A DNA stretch of 64,000 nucleotides from Entonaema liquescens (lineage: Eukaryota > Ascomycota > Sordariomycetes > Xylariales > Xylariaceae). The DNA lies in assembly GCA_902805475.1 (NCBI GenBank), contig CADCSX010000025.1, positions 434,001-498,000 on the forward strand, given 5' to 3'. The first letter of the stretch is position 1, and each line of letters opens with the position of its first letter. The notes beneath the pieces were generated by a model that was given only the letters and a program-made list of their open reading frames with translations, was not told the origin of the DNA and ran no database searches. Below, one piece after another: positions 1-12,487 of the stretch. The translations under genes and the position numbers were made by a program.

Positions 1-3000
1 GAGGTCTTACTACATAGTACTAAATCGCAATGAAAATTCGACAGGACCATCTTGGCAAGATGCAGTATAGCTGCTGGCCCCGTCCCCCGAGAAATGTGGA
101 TGCTCCGCCCGGAGCGGGACCTAAACGTTCGGTTATGTACTCCGTAGACAGTAGGGATCTGGGCTCTTGCGCGATGGTCCAACTAATTAATACCTATGTC
201 TTTATGGCCCAAGGCTGTTATAATGCTTGCAAGTTGTGGGCCAAGCTGGGCGAATAAACGGAGCTTAGCTTCTCCTTTTATGTTTCTAAACTTTTGACAT
301 CGAAGAATTCCAAACTCGACCTGGGTTTACCTGATACGTACGTGCTCTCGGGGTTCTTGTCCGTTTAGGAATTGGTTTAGCATAGATGTAACTCGGAGTT
401 GCGCACAGGTAAATGCTGTCGCCTTGTGGATCTATAGCCGGCACTTTCAACCTTTTAAGGAAATAAGAAAAGGTCAATATGACGTTGCTAAGACCAATTC
501 CGTTCGATGATAGATACGCTTAGCGTATAGGCAGTTTCCTCCCTGTTCATCTACACAGGGATAGACCATGTCTCTTAATAGGATACTGGGTACACATCGC
601 GTAGGGGGATATTTTATCGTTATTCTGGCACGAGCAACTGGACTAGAACCAAAAAAAAAAAAAAAAAAAAATTTTAAAAAAAAAAATAAAAAATAAAAAA
701 AACTACTGGAGCTAATTGCTTTTGCGAACTTCATCTCCCGGTATCGGGATTTTACTGATACCCGTGCCTCCATTTGAAGAGGATGCAGAGATTTTAGCCA
801 CTGGTCAAAGAAATAAATCCTCAAGCCGCAACTGAGGTAGTGAGGCTTAGGTATCCATTCTTTCACCTGAAACCCGTTCCGCTGTCTCTTTGTAAAGCCA
901 ATTTCTGGGTTTACTCCCCCTTTAGTGTGCGGGTAAGATCCCGTATGGTTTGGTTTATAAAGGAAATATTTGGTCATAGGTTGGATTTATCTGCTTTGTT
1001 TATTAGTTAGTCCGAGTGCTGAAGGCAATTTCACAAAGATCGGGGATTTTGATTACCTATTATTTATGTCAACTACTGGATGTATCGTCGCTGGACAGTA
1101 TGTTACTTCATTGATACCTTAGGTACCCTAGCTGTCTACCTATTTATGTAGAACACTACCTACTTAGGGCATGCCTCACTAGTTAATATGGTGCGACGGA
1201 ATTGGATGTGAGGAAATAATTTGATTTCTCCCAAACACAGTGACCTACTGTATGTATCATGTGCGGTCCTAGTACCATGAGGGCATTGCTAGTGTACCAG
1301 ATGACTTGGTTCGTCCTTTAGAGGATCTGAAGCATGCCGGTATGTGGCATAGATACTCAATACGCCCAATGGAAATATATTCGCCTATGTGTTGATTCCT
1401 ACAAGCTAGGCTTCCATATAGGCTGGCGCGGATGCATGCCACCACACCATGCTGATAGAAGCTAGCATACCGTCAAGGTTGTCTTGTGGTTAAAGCATCA
1501 TGGGTGCTCTATTGATTCTATCTACGTTCTTACTAGTATTCATCGCGCCGCCACGTTTAGTGAGACCCGTTGCTTCCTACAAGATCACAGGTCACACAAT
1601 AATAAAGCTTACTGGATATTTTTCGCATAACAATATCTTATCCAATATGGCCGTTCTGTGATCCCAGTGGAGTCGGAGATTCTTGACAGCCCCGCCACGC
1701 TGACATGTCGAACAGCCAGTCGTGGACTTCGGGATTCGTCCAGTTTACCTAATGTCGCATGGCCAGCACAGAATCGACGAGAAAGCTCCGATGGTATGAC
1801 AGAAAATCCTTGGGATATAAGACGCCGTTCGAGATAATACACGTGTGTAGAGTTTATCGCCGTCGTCCGCGGCCCTATCTCTCGTCTTTCGGCGTCAGAG
1901 ACCGGTTGCGGATGGGGTGGATGATGGGACGATGCCAGCCCAAACTCGGCGCACGCAGGATAATGCCCTGGATATGCCCTGGATATGTCCTGGGATAGCG
2001 CGACAGGACATGGTCGATGCAAGCTGCTGACTTTGACCACTACCCAGTGAGCTGGAGGATCCTGTCCGATGGGGCCGAGCAGTTAGCTTCGCCTCCGTCC
2101 TCCCTAAGCCAAGAAAGGTTTAGAGACACATGCTACTTATGTACACTTGTATGTGGATGTCCCACTGGCAGGGATCCGACTGAGATCATGGAACGGTGAG
2201 AGCTTAGCGGTCGATACCACCTCTCACACCCAGTTAACTCCTCAACCCACTCCCTCTTGACGATGATTCGCATCACACACGTCCGTGCCAGTGCCGGGAC
2301 TAATAGCAGTAACGCAGCCAAATACATACATAATAGCGACTGGTACAGTAGGAGAGTGGACATGAACACTGTAACAGTGTTGCCGTTGTATCCTTTGAGA
2401 GCGCCGGGGGGGCTGCTGCTAAGGTAGGCGAAGGTCGCTTTGCGACTTGACTTTTCTACCACCCTTTTTCGCTTCAGCATGCCAAATGTGCTGCGCACTG
2501 CCCTCTGTTAGTGCACACAGCAGGTAAGGACAGATCCAACCACTTGAGTACCCAAGATGTCGGGCTCCTCGATGCCAACGGCGTGTCATTTAGTTATACA
2601 TAGTAGCATTCTAGTAGCATAATTAGCTCGATTGTGGTTGTTTCCCACTTGTACATTTAGACTGGTTATTAGGTATTTTATTGTTTTAATCATGATGATG
2701 TTCAAAGCCCCAAGTAGCCTATGCGTGAAGATGGAAGTATTAAGGGTACATTTATAAGGGTACATTTATGTAAATGCCTTACATGTATACGCCTACATGC
2801 CCTAAGGGTACCTAACCTATCTGGCAGAAGTACCGAATTGGTTTCCCTTGTAGGTACCTACATCCGTGTATTTATTCCCCCACAGTGACCTAGCTAAGTA
2901 ACGGTTCTCCGTACTGTAGGGAGGTACTTGAATGATTTAGACGACAGTGTTCCATTAGCACCCAACCTCCCGCCGCCCCCACCATAACAAGCGCCATAGC

Positions 3001-3990
3001 AGGTCTGCCATGGATGTACACCTTGTACTGTATTTTCCTCTTCCGGAAAGTAGAACAGTCGCAAGTTGGCGCCGGGCACGGTGTACATCCGCCTAAGCCC
3101 ACCAAGCCCACCAAAGGCTACGCCTAACGTCGCCGTTCGGGTAGTTTAGTTATTTAACAACCCTCCAGTCCCCCATTGATTTTCTCCATTCTACTAGTTT
3201 CCCATATCATCACCGAATTTAAATCTGAGCTTTGCTCTAATCTCAACCACACACTCGCTTTACCTCACCTCCCCTTAGGAAGTCCTCGTTGGCTCCTGTC
3301 ATTCGCTTTTTCCTTTTTTTGTGTGTTTGGAGATTTGTACTCGAAGGATCCCACCGTCAAATCGTGAACTCGACTCGCCTCGCTGTGTCATCTCAAGTCT
3401 CAAGTCATCATCATCATCTCAAGCCATAAAGCCGCTGATAAAAATCACTTGACACCGCTTATCTTGTTCCGGTTGACTAGTACTCCGAGTCTCGAGAATA
3501 TATTCAATCGCTTAAAACACCTGGAAGGAAACGACCAGCAAAGACCATCAAATATCAGGCTTATCAGCAACGTACCGCATCTTTATTGTGTGTGTGTGCG
3601 CACCCTGTGTAGATCCCACGAACCCCGAGAAACCTCAGATCCTCAAAAGAGGTTTAAAGACAACGCAACACACTCGGTCTATGTCGTGATATAGGCGTAA
3701 CTCTTACTCCCGCCTTAATCATAACCGTCCAAAGAGAAGGGATATCTATATCTACCTCCGACCTATCGTCTAGGAAGGTCCAGTTGACTAACGCCAATCC
3801 ACAACACATTCGCTCGCTTCAGGCACGAAGATATATCTCGTGCCCTTAATTCACGTATGTTACTATTCTCCTGGCCGGCTTGGACTACACTCTTCGGAGC
3901 CGCCTGCCGGACACGGATGTCTCGGTGTCGGTACTGACCTAGTGTCTTAGTTCTTTCGTTCTACTTAATTCTTGTAATACAGCTTTTACA
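1..3990. other. Gene-free left flank
   Basis: I see no convincing gene here. Open frames are short and overlap on both strands. There is an A-rich tract near 651-703, a 14-bp direct duplication at 2742-2769 (AAGGGTACATTTAT twice) and a short three-copy repeat around 1965-1996 (ATGCCCTGGAT-like). The last ~800 bases are pyrimidine-rich and probably hold the promoter and 5' leader of the gene starting at 3991. Confidence 0.6.
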
Positions 3991-6360
3991 ATGGCTGGCC
4001 CAGGTGGTGGTCCTCCGCGACGCAGGTTTGTTTCCCTGAGCAAACCAATGTTTTTGATGTTCGGTGTACTAATTGCTGTATTCCAGTCACACTAAGTCGC
4101 GCAAGGGCTGCGATAATTGGTATGCTTTGTTTGACCTCTGGCGGTCCTATCAGACGGGAACTAACTAGTTTGTAGCAAACGTCGGCATATCCGATGTGAT
4201 GAGAACTTTCCCCAATGGTCAGTATAATCTTCCTAGCGACATATGCAACTTGCTAACCCCCTGAGCAGTCGTAACTGCACTAAGCACAAGGTCCGATGCC
4301 CGTACAACGATGTTCCTGTTCCTGATGAAAGGGCGGCAACTCCTGACAAGCCCGATCTGATGTGGACCCCTGAGATCGAGGCCGCCGTCGAGCAGTGGCA
4401 GCGAACTGGAATTTTCCCGTTCCCGAGCCTCAACATCTACCCGGCACCCGCACCTCAGTACTATTCGGTTGAGGATCTTAGGCTGATTTTCCACGTTGCT
4501 GCCATCTGCAATGAGATGAGCGCCATGGATGCCAACGGGTTTACCCTTTGGACCCGCCAGATTCCTACGTATGTCTCTTTCTCAAATTCCAAAATCACCG
4601 CGCTAACTTGTGTTGCCAAGAATCATTAAAATCGGTGCTACCCATGGCTACGTTATGCATGCTCTGCTCGCCTTTTCGGCCGAGCACATCGCTTTCTTGA
4701 CAAACTGTCCGCATGTGGGCAGCATGGCTTACGAGCATCGTGGTGTCGCCTTTAAAGGATTGCAGGAAGCTATTGGATCGTTCTCACGTGAAAATTCAGA
4801 CGCCGTCCTAGCTGCCTCCCTCGTCCTCTCGTGGCAGGCGACAGATTGGTAGGCAATAGAATGCATGTATCCGAGAAGCAAAAGCTAACCCGGAGAAATA
4901 ATAGGCGAAGCTGGACCCAGTTGATGCAAGGAACCTCGTCCGTAAGTAACAAGCTTGTCGCTCAAAATATATTAGTAGTACTAACAACAGGATTTAAAGG
5001 TCATCGATGCTATGGAACCCTGGAAGCACGAGTCCCAATTCGGGGAGTTCATTGCTGAGAGCAGCACGTTCCCTACCGCGCCTCCATCCCCGACTCCAGA
5101 TCACAAACCTCATCAGCCACGGAAGGAGGATCTTGACGCGTTCCAGCGCACCATCAATCAGATCACCAAGGTCGAAGCTCATCTCAAGCAAAATAAGGAA
5201 GACCCTCAGCTGGCGACCCAGTTGGTATGCTTCCTTAAAGGTGCTCGCAAAGTCAGCCCAATTCAATCGATCGAGGATCAGTTTGATCGACTTCGGCCTC
5301 TCCGCACCTGGCTATTCTGGCTTCCCGTGATGTGCTTCAAGCAAAATGGCACATCCCCAAGTGCGTTGGTCGTTGTTGCGCACTACTACACTGCTGCAGT
5401 CATGATGGAGCGCCTCTTCCCGAGATTGGCGCCGCATACTTCGGTAGTCTCGCCATCGGACCGGTAGAGGAAATTGCCCGACGACTACTCTCGATCAACG
5501 TTTCCGGAAGCCTCGACGGAGATTCACAAACACCGCTTACGCTCATGGAATTCCCTATTGATACTGTCAATGAATTCCGATCTCGTATGGGTTGGGTCCA
5601 ACCGGTTCGTACGCCATCATTTCCGCAATTCGACCCGCCCAACTTCTACATGAGCGAGAACGTAATGCAGGGTACTCCGCCGCCTACAACCTCGTATCTT
5701 CCGTATGGGGACAATCCGGCATTCAGCTGGAGCACTGAGGATCTTTCCGTGATGGGTCCCGATCAGGAGTCTGGCAACGCGGTTAGTCCTTTGGTCATCT
5801 CTTCGCCTTTTCCGAGCCAGCAGTACCTCAACATTCCGTCGCCCTCGTACGGAGGCTATAGCCCGGTGTCCTCCACGTTCGGAGAGGGTTCCGTTGCATA
5901 CAGCGACCACGATGAATTCGGCTCGTGGGATTCTGGGATGACGGCCTATCCGCCTCTTGGCTCTGTTGGGCCCAGCAACTTTGGTGTCGGGTTCGTCTCT
6001 CCAATCCAGACCGTGTGGATCTAAGCTCTGAAGTCCCACATTGGCTCTCCGTTTTGACGTGGAAGAGGATAAAAATAATTGACCATACCGCTCAGGAACA
6101 CCAATGCGCAGCATCCATCATCTTCGTCTTCAAACTACCTCCCGTTTGAGGTTCCAATGCAACAGCAGGACTATGCACCTTCACCATTTCTCAAACCCGA
6201 CCAGTGGCACGGATTTCCCATGGAATCGACTACTCCTCTTTCTCTCTCAGCGCCGTCACCCAGCTTCATGACGCCTCAAATGTTCCCTCATCATCACCAT
6301 CGGCAAAATTCCTCGGTATCATCCGCCCCGGTGCCATTCAAGAGAGAGCACGAAGAGTAA
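3991..6360 (+). CDS. UPC2-like Zn2Cys6 sterol regulator (one apparent frameshift)
   Basis: This is a nuclear transcription factor of the 'sterol uptake control protein 2' type; yeast Upc2 senses sterol and activates ERG genes. Seven exons were inferred: 3991-4025, 4087-4119, 4176-4217, 4269-4568, 4621-4848, 4905-4941 and 5000 onward. Three introns split the zinc cluster, whose cysteines fall at residues 20, 23, 30, 37, 40 and 47 (C-x2-C-x6-C-x6-C-x2-C-x6-C, motif GCDNCKRRHIRCDE). The middle part has the family signature MHALLAFSAEHIAFLT. At 5419-5422 the frame breaks: TTC and GAG are separated by only two bases, as if one C of a run were missing, and coding then continues as EIGAAYFGSLAIGPVEEIA. 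The frame stops at 6024. A further P/S/Q/H-rich open segment (6096-6360, ending PFKREHEE) joins in phase if 6015-6095 is an intron with a weak GTGGAT donor, so the true end is 6024 or 6360. The family call is firm; orthology to Upc2 is inferred. Confidence 0.8.
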
Positions 6361-8293
6361 TCGAATTCACCACCACCACCTGCAATACCCGAAGCCCGAT
6401 TCTTTCCCGATCGAAATTTAATACCTTTTTTCCGACCTTTTACCACAGACGCAATTGTACACCACACTCCTTTGACTGGATTCAAAGATACATATACACA
6501 CATGTCTACATCGACACAATGATACCCACGGTCTTTATGTTACACGAAACGCATAATACATATTGCATAATGAACAAACTTACGACACTCCTTATGATAC
6601 CATCGAGATACCCAAAATAGACACTCCTTTCACAAGACACCGCATTATATAGACCGACCATCTACGTTCCTTACGACTCACGACGATTCCTATACATCAG
6701 TAATAGAATCTCAGCCGCTCCTTTTGGAAATGCATTGTTTTTAATCAACACGATACCCCCCACCCATCACCCTCAACCAAATTGCATAGCGACTGTTTAC
6801 AACTCTTCATCCGGGAACAAAAATTCGACGACCTCGCGGGCGGTCGTCATATGCATTGGGACGGCGTTAATTGTTTAATTTTTATTTATTTTATTTTATC
6901 TTTTGGAATGTGATTTTGGAATAGAGAAGATCACGATGGGGATAACAGTGGAGGCTAAGATCAAGAGCGGCATAGTAGCAACGGAGGCCATGGAGCTGTT
7001 GCGAAAAAGGGAATACTAGGAGTTAATGGCGTTGCCTTATAATTGGACCGATTTTGATGTGAAATCAGTATCTGAGAAGGAAGGCGTACGAACTGAAGGT
7101 TCGAAACTGGAGCATATAGTTATCGCTTGTTGCTCCATGGCTTGGAAGGCATGAGGGTTAATACTCGCAGCAACAAAGCCGACCGTCGGGTCTGGCTTGG
7201 ATGCTCGCAGGCGGCGACGTTGTTTCGCCCACTCGCGGATAACTAATATTAATTGTAATACAAGGAAACGCGGTGCTTCTAATACCAATATCGTTTTGTA
7301 TCATTGTTTTTTGGATAACTATTCCTGCTATCATTTGGTGTTTGTGATTTAATCACTTTGCTGTAAATCATCAGCAAGGGTACCAAATATGTTGAAACCC
7401 AGCACGCTTATGCATCGTGTACTTCAGAGCCAACTGACTAAAAAGTCACGAAAGCCGACCTTAACCCCAGTCCCCTAAATTCGCTTAACAATTCAGCTAA
7501 CCCTAGAAATACAACCTCGTCATTCGAGTCGGGACGAGCCGCGTCGTGTCTTAGACAGTCAGTCTTGGGACTTTGCTTACTCTTCCTACCCATGAACGGG
7601 CGGACATCCTACCGCTTAGACAAGTCGACCCGAACGTGTTCGGAGTGGTCAATTATTGCAAGTCACACGCCATGGTAAGTCCAGCACTACCTAGTCTTCC
7701 TTCCGGATTTCTATTACTCACAAATCTTAATAGATTTCATTATACCGGTTTTGGGAGGCTGAGCAGGACTAAACGGCCGGACCCTAATTAGGCTGGACGC
7801 CGGCATTATCAGATTGTCATAATAGAGCTATCCTAAACCGAGCAGCCAATTAAACGCCGCTACAGGGGGTCAGCCGCGTTATACGAGGTTTTGCTACGAG
7901 GCTATCTATTCTTAGATTGCCTTTTATTTTATTCTCTCACCACTTGCTGATCAGAACAGAAAACAGAATTCAGCCTAGCTCAGAACACCATTCCATTCAT
8001 GTTACCTAGGTGTGTTGTCGCCTGATTATGTCACAGCATCGACAAAATATCATTAGATCGTTGGGTATAAGAGGAGGGGTTATGCAGCCCTATGAGACGT
8101 TACACTCGAACGACTTTGCCACAAATCGCCACGCCGCTAACTGGGTGCATGCAATAGCAATCGTCGAATGTTATTTCTATTGACGGTGGCTTATTGCGTC
8201 ACATGGCTTGCGTTCTAATGCGTTCTAGGCTCCCGTCGTCGCCGGAAGGGCACGAGCTTGTGATATCGTGTGTTTCTCCGTGGTCGTGAGGTG

Positions 8294-8348
8294 ACGGAGG
8301 TTTAAAAAGCGGCGGAAAGGGCCCCATGTTTTTCCAAAATACCTCCGT
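8294..8348. repeat. Nested inverted repeat in GC-rich island
   Basis: ACGGAGGT (8294-8301) is matched by ACCTCCGT (8341-8348). Inside the loop GGAAA pairs with TTTCC. The surrounding ~200 bases are more GC-rich than their neighbourhood. The function is unknown; it could be a remnant of a transposon end. Confidence 0.45.
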
Positions 8349-11300
8349 TTCGGCGTCTAGACTTCCGGAGCCGCCCACGATCCCATTGCCGTGGCGCGGG
8401 ACGCCTCATCGGGTATAACCGTGCTACGATATCCTTTTATGCCGATACTATCCTCGGCGCAGCTAGGTTTTTCTTAGTCATCGAAGCAAGCCGCTGTCTG
8501 CATCTTCAGTCCTTAAAGCACCCAAGATGAGAGCAACAAGACTCGATGCCTATAGGCACTGTGAGAGATGTAGAGTACTTACACAGATACATAGGTCCAC
8601 GCCTCAAGCGATTTGCAGGACCTGGATGGACTACATGCCCTTACATTGGACTTTAGGCAAGATTCCCATTGGGCAGTGGCCAACTCATTGAAGAAGTGCA
8701 CTGTCGTTTATCTAACTCGCTAAGACATGGGAAATAGGAGACTGTGGGATCGATCTAGCCGATCAATAAAGCATGTACCTCATAGGCTCATAGGACTGCT
8801 GCTACACAGCTCAATTCTGCGGTACTTTTCCTCCGAACCAGTCGAGTACATGGCTCTAGAACGCTGCAAGAATACCCAGGTTACTGGACGGCATAGGTTT
8901 TCCTTCAGACACTGTGAACAATCACCATCCATGGCGGCCCCTACTAGGCCTTGAAATGGTTACGATAATCCGTCCGTGCAGTAGTGTTTCTGCGAGCACA
9001 TATCTACGCGCGCCTCTCACGTCAACCTGATCATAACGATCTATAGGCTGCTATGGTTCAATGATTAGCGCCCAAAATGACCTCCGTCTCCCAGCTGAGG
9101 CGAACCCATGTTTACTCAGGGGCCGATCTATGATGCTATCGACACCTGCACCTTCCTCCTCCCCCTTTATGCCGCGTCAGATCGACTTTGACCTCCGAGG
9201 CTAAAGCTTTTACATAGCCTATCTTCAAATCTAGAGTTGTATAGCTTCTCTGGTACGTCAACTCGAGTTCATACCTACCATATGGGGATATATAGGGCCG
9301 TCTTCGCAAGATATCGGAAGAAGATAGGACGAGAAGCTAAGGGTGGTGAGTAGTAGAAAGCAGCAGGTACCTCCACGGATCAACTAACTAGTTGTCCCAA
9401 CCCCCGATGAGTGCTGAATAACTGGCAAAGTACCATTCGCTCTAGTTGGCGGTAGGTACAAGTTATCAAATATGAAGGTACATACTGCATGATCCATCCT
9501 TGTCACAATAAGGACACACTGCCAATGTGACGCCGCGTCTCGCCTGCAGATGGGTAATGCATATGCGGACAAGCTATACAGCCTCTACTGCATCTTATAA
9601 AATCCATCGGCTTGCTGCTAGGCACAGTAAGTTAGGTACTCAGGAAAATAGGGGGGCGAGAACCCCATCCTATAGTCAAAGTTATACTCAATTTAATCAA
9701 AAATTTCCCCATCTCGCTGATTTCTTTTACACAGCAGATGAAATACTCTAGTTTTCTGTACTACAGACTTATTTTGACGCTTGTTACCTGCTCGTCCAAC
9801 CCCCAGCCTCCGGCGATCTTTGGTGGTGACCAGAATCTCGTATTCGCTAGCCCCATACGCCAATAGCCCCTGTCAATCCAAGCAGACAGGCTCCGCTCCG
9901 AGGAACCCCCCTAAACCCTAATGGAGAATATATGCATCCATTGGTAGGGGAAACAGTCCGTTCTTGTGACATGGCACTGCAGCCACCGGTAGAAATCGAG
10001 TATAGGTTGGACCCTTGGGGGTGCGGCTGGCAGTGCGGTTGATGGGGGAGACAACCGCTCGCTAGTCTTAGTAAAATCCTAGGAACGGAATCAGTTAGTT
10101 TGTTTTCCTAAGACTTTAATGCCCAAGCTAAGATATCGTGGCTTGACGTGTTCTTGGCTATTCTCAACATCGAGCGTTATCCGCTTTTGGTACCGTACTT
10201 CTTTTCCTTAAGGTCGAAGACAGATCAGTGATACGCCCTAGCCAAACTATTGGAATACTGGAGAATCTAAAACGTGTCTCTCCAGAATTCATCGACAGGC
10301 CTTATCTTTCTATCTATTGTTTAAGGATCTGAAGCATTCGACTAGGACTACGCGATTACAATACCTACCTAATACCGTTCTGCTGCATCAAGGGTGTCAA
10401 GGGATATCTCCTCGTCCCCAATACCCGTTTTCTCCCTGCTGTAACAGGTTATATTCTAGAAGCGGCAATATAGTTCCTGCGTCAGGGTAATTCCGCTCTG
10501 TAACAGTGCAGCTAACTAATGTAGACTTAACTCAAGCGGAACAGGTTCCTTTCGCCTAATCACCGCTCGAAATATCGTTAACGTCTTCTCATGTACACGC
10601 CCAGCAATTTGCTTCGAGAGAAACCATGGAACGGTTCTAAGAACATACGTATACGCGTACATGGCGGCGTACCGCTATCCCTTTCCCAAGCCGCGGAGTT
10701 AGGTATTCAACCGAGTCTTGGCCGACGGTTTCCCTGTTCAGTTTTTCGGCCTTACATTTCCTGCTATACTACTGCGGTTTCTTTCCTGTCGTGTATCGTT
10801 ACACTACGTTCGGAAGCAAACAAATAACTTACGTATGCATGATAAGTACCTAGCCTAGGTACTAGATCCAGACGACGGAGATTTGTGTATAGTAGCACTT
10901 TGTGAGTCAGGACAAAATATCAAAATCTCATCACAACGTTGCTTTTTGCTAACACAGGTACAACATAGGAGGCCTTAATGTACTACGAGTAAACAAACAC
11001 CAGGGGAAATAATCCTGATCGTGCTCCTGCCTGAATATCCAGTACCCTCGTCTTGTAGGTGAATTTACGTCGTTGGAAAAAGGGAGGTTATAACCGACTC
11101 GGGGAGCCACGCTGGCACATGGACCTGTCATGGATAGAATGAAGTGAATATTTGCCACGAAAACCCCCTATCACCACTCATTTACCCAAGTGGCACTACC
11201 CGTCTTCGGGAAATTTACTAAGCGATAATATTAACACATCTATATCGGCCATATATCAATAACCTACTATTCTTCGACAAGCATCAATTACTAAAGTTAT

Positions 11301-12131
11301 TCCGGGCATCCAGTCACAAAGTTGACAAAACAAGGGTACATTAACTCGACTATGAGCGGACTTCGATAACCAAAATCGCAACGAACTGAAAGGAAAACGC
11401 AATAGCTCGGAGGAAATGTCAAAATATATAAATCACAGGACGCCAACAAAAGAAAATCTTAAATAATAAGACCACAGAGAAGTCTTGGGCCCTTCAAAGC
11501 TCTATCGTATTCGTACGGAAACAAATTTGCTTTCTTGTCGCCTTGCAAAGTTCGAGAATCCCAAGTCCGACGAAAAACCCCCGGCGGAATTGTTTCTAGC
11601 CCTTCTTCCTAGGACATCGCTAGACTAAGGTGGGTATAATAGCTATCTTGAAAGTGACCGCACTCATCAGGGACGAAGAATAGTTACAGTGGTATATTCA
11701 GGCATTTACCTAGAGTGTGCTGTGCTGACTGGCGACCCTCAACCGAACATATACCCCTTATGAGGAATCAGGACCTGACGTGAGCTTTTTGGGAGTGGTT
11801 CCTTGCGAAACATGAAAGTGATTCTACATATACCTATGCCCAGAGGTAGGGCGAGCTCCTTGTGATATCCCACGAACGTAGGGAGTAATAGGTATGTATC
11901 GACTTTCATACTTTCCTGTTATTATCGTACAATCGTAAATGGTAGGAATCTTGGTTCATAAATCAGGGTTGGAGCTAATTTGAATGGGTTGTAATTATAA
12001 CACTAAATTCGACATTCTTAGACGGCTAGTTAATAGCCCTAAAAACACTATTATTCTATTTAACAACATAGCAGAATGTATAGATAGAGGGGCTCTTATA
12101 AATCCGCCCTACCTATCTTAGCATACCTTAT

Positions 12132-12277
12132 CTTCGTAAGTATACTTAGTTCATATTTGCTACGACTTGTCAGGGGTCTCACTTGAGACCCCCTTAGAAC
12201 AAAGAAGCTGTTTTGTATGTATAGCTCTGGCTTCAGAGCTACCTTGGTTAGAGTTCCTTGCGGAACAACGAAGTTGT
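12132..12277. repeat. Cluster of consecutive small hairpins
   Basis: Four perfect stem-loops follow each other closely: 12173-12192 (8-bp stem GGGGTCTC, loop ACTT), 12222-12241 (8-bp stem TAGCTCTG, loop GCTT), 12253-12266 (5-bp stem GTTCC, loop TTGC) and 12265-12277 (5-bp stem ACAAC, loop GAA). A small palindrome, AAGTATACTT, lies at 12138-12147. No coding frame covers them. The block starting TGTCAGGGGTCTC at 12168 resembles the start of an LTR, but I find no matching end or target duplication. Confidence 0.5.
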
Positions 12278-12487
12278 GTCCTCACCTTTTGGTTTGCCTC
12301 ATGACAGTACTGTTAAAACTCTTATATTGTAAACTCAAAAACAAGAAAACAAAACAGGAGAAAAATCCAGAGTGGAGGTCGACAACCAAGTCCCTATCTA
12401 CCTAGGTCATTATTTCCCAGCCTATATATCTTCGATACCTAATATGGCACTAATAGGTATTAGTCAGGTCTGTTGATAACCCGTTAT

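Larger units (their letters stand above)
6361..12487. other. Long gene-free region
   Basis: These 6.1 kb show no frame with recognisable protein content. The largest open frames are under 90 codons and lack motifs. Structured spots are a nested hairpin at 8294-8348 and a run of close hairpins at 12132-12277, both listed separately. The first few hundred bases are the likely 3' UTR and terminator region of the sterol regulator. Confidence 0.55.

Noticed and set aside
474..977. 167-codon minus-strand open frame
   Set aside because: It owes its length to the A-rich tract (poly-Phe) and has no family-like content.
1609..2040. 143-codon minus-strand frame overlapped by plus-strand frames
   Set aside because: No motif is recognisable, no splice-linked neighbours exist, and long frames occur on both strands by composition.
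7090..7115. tRNA T-arm (GGTTCGAAAC)
   Set aside because: The flanks do not form a T-stem, and no A box or acceptor stem is present.
12168..12290. Start of an LTR retrotransposon
   Set aside because: The TGTCAGGGG start is suggestive, but I found no CA end, second LTR or target duplication.
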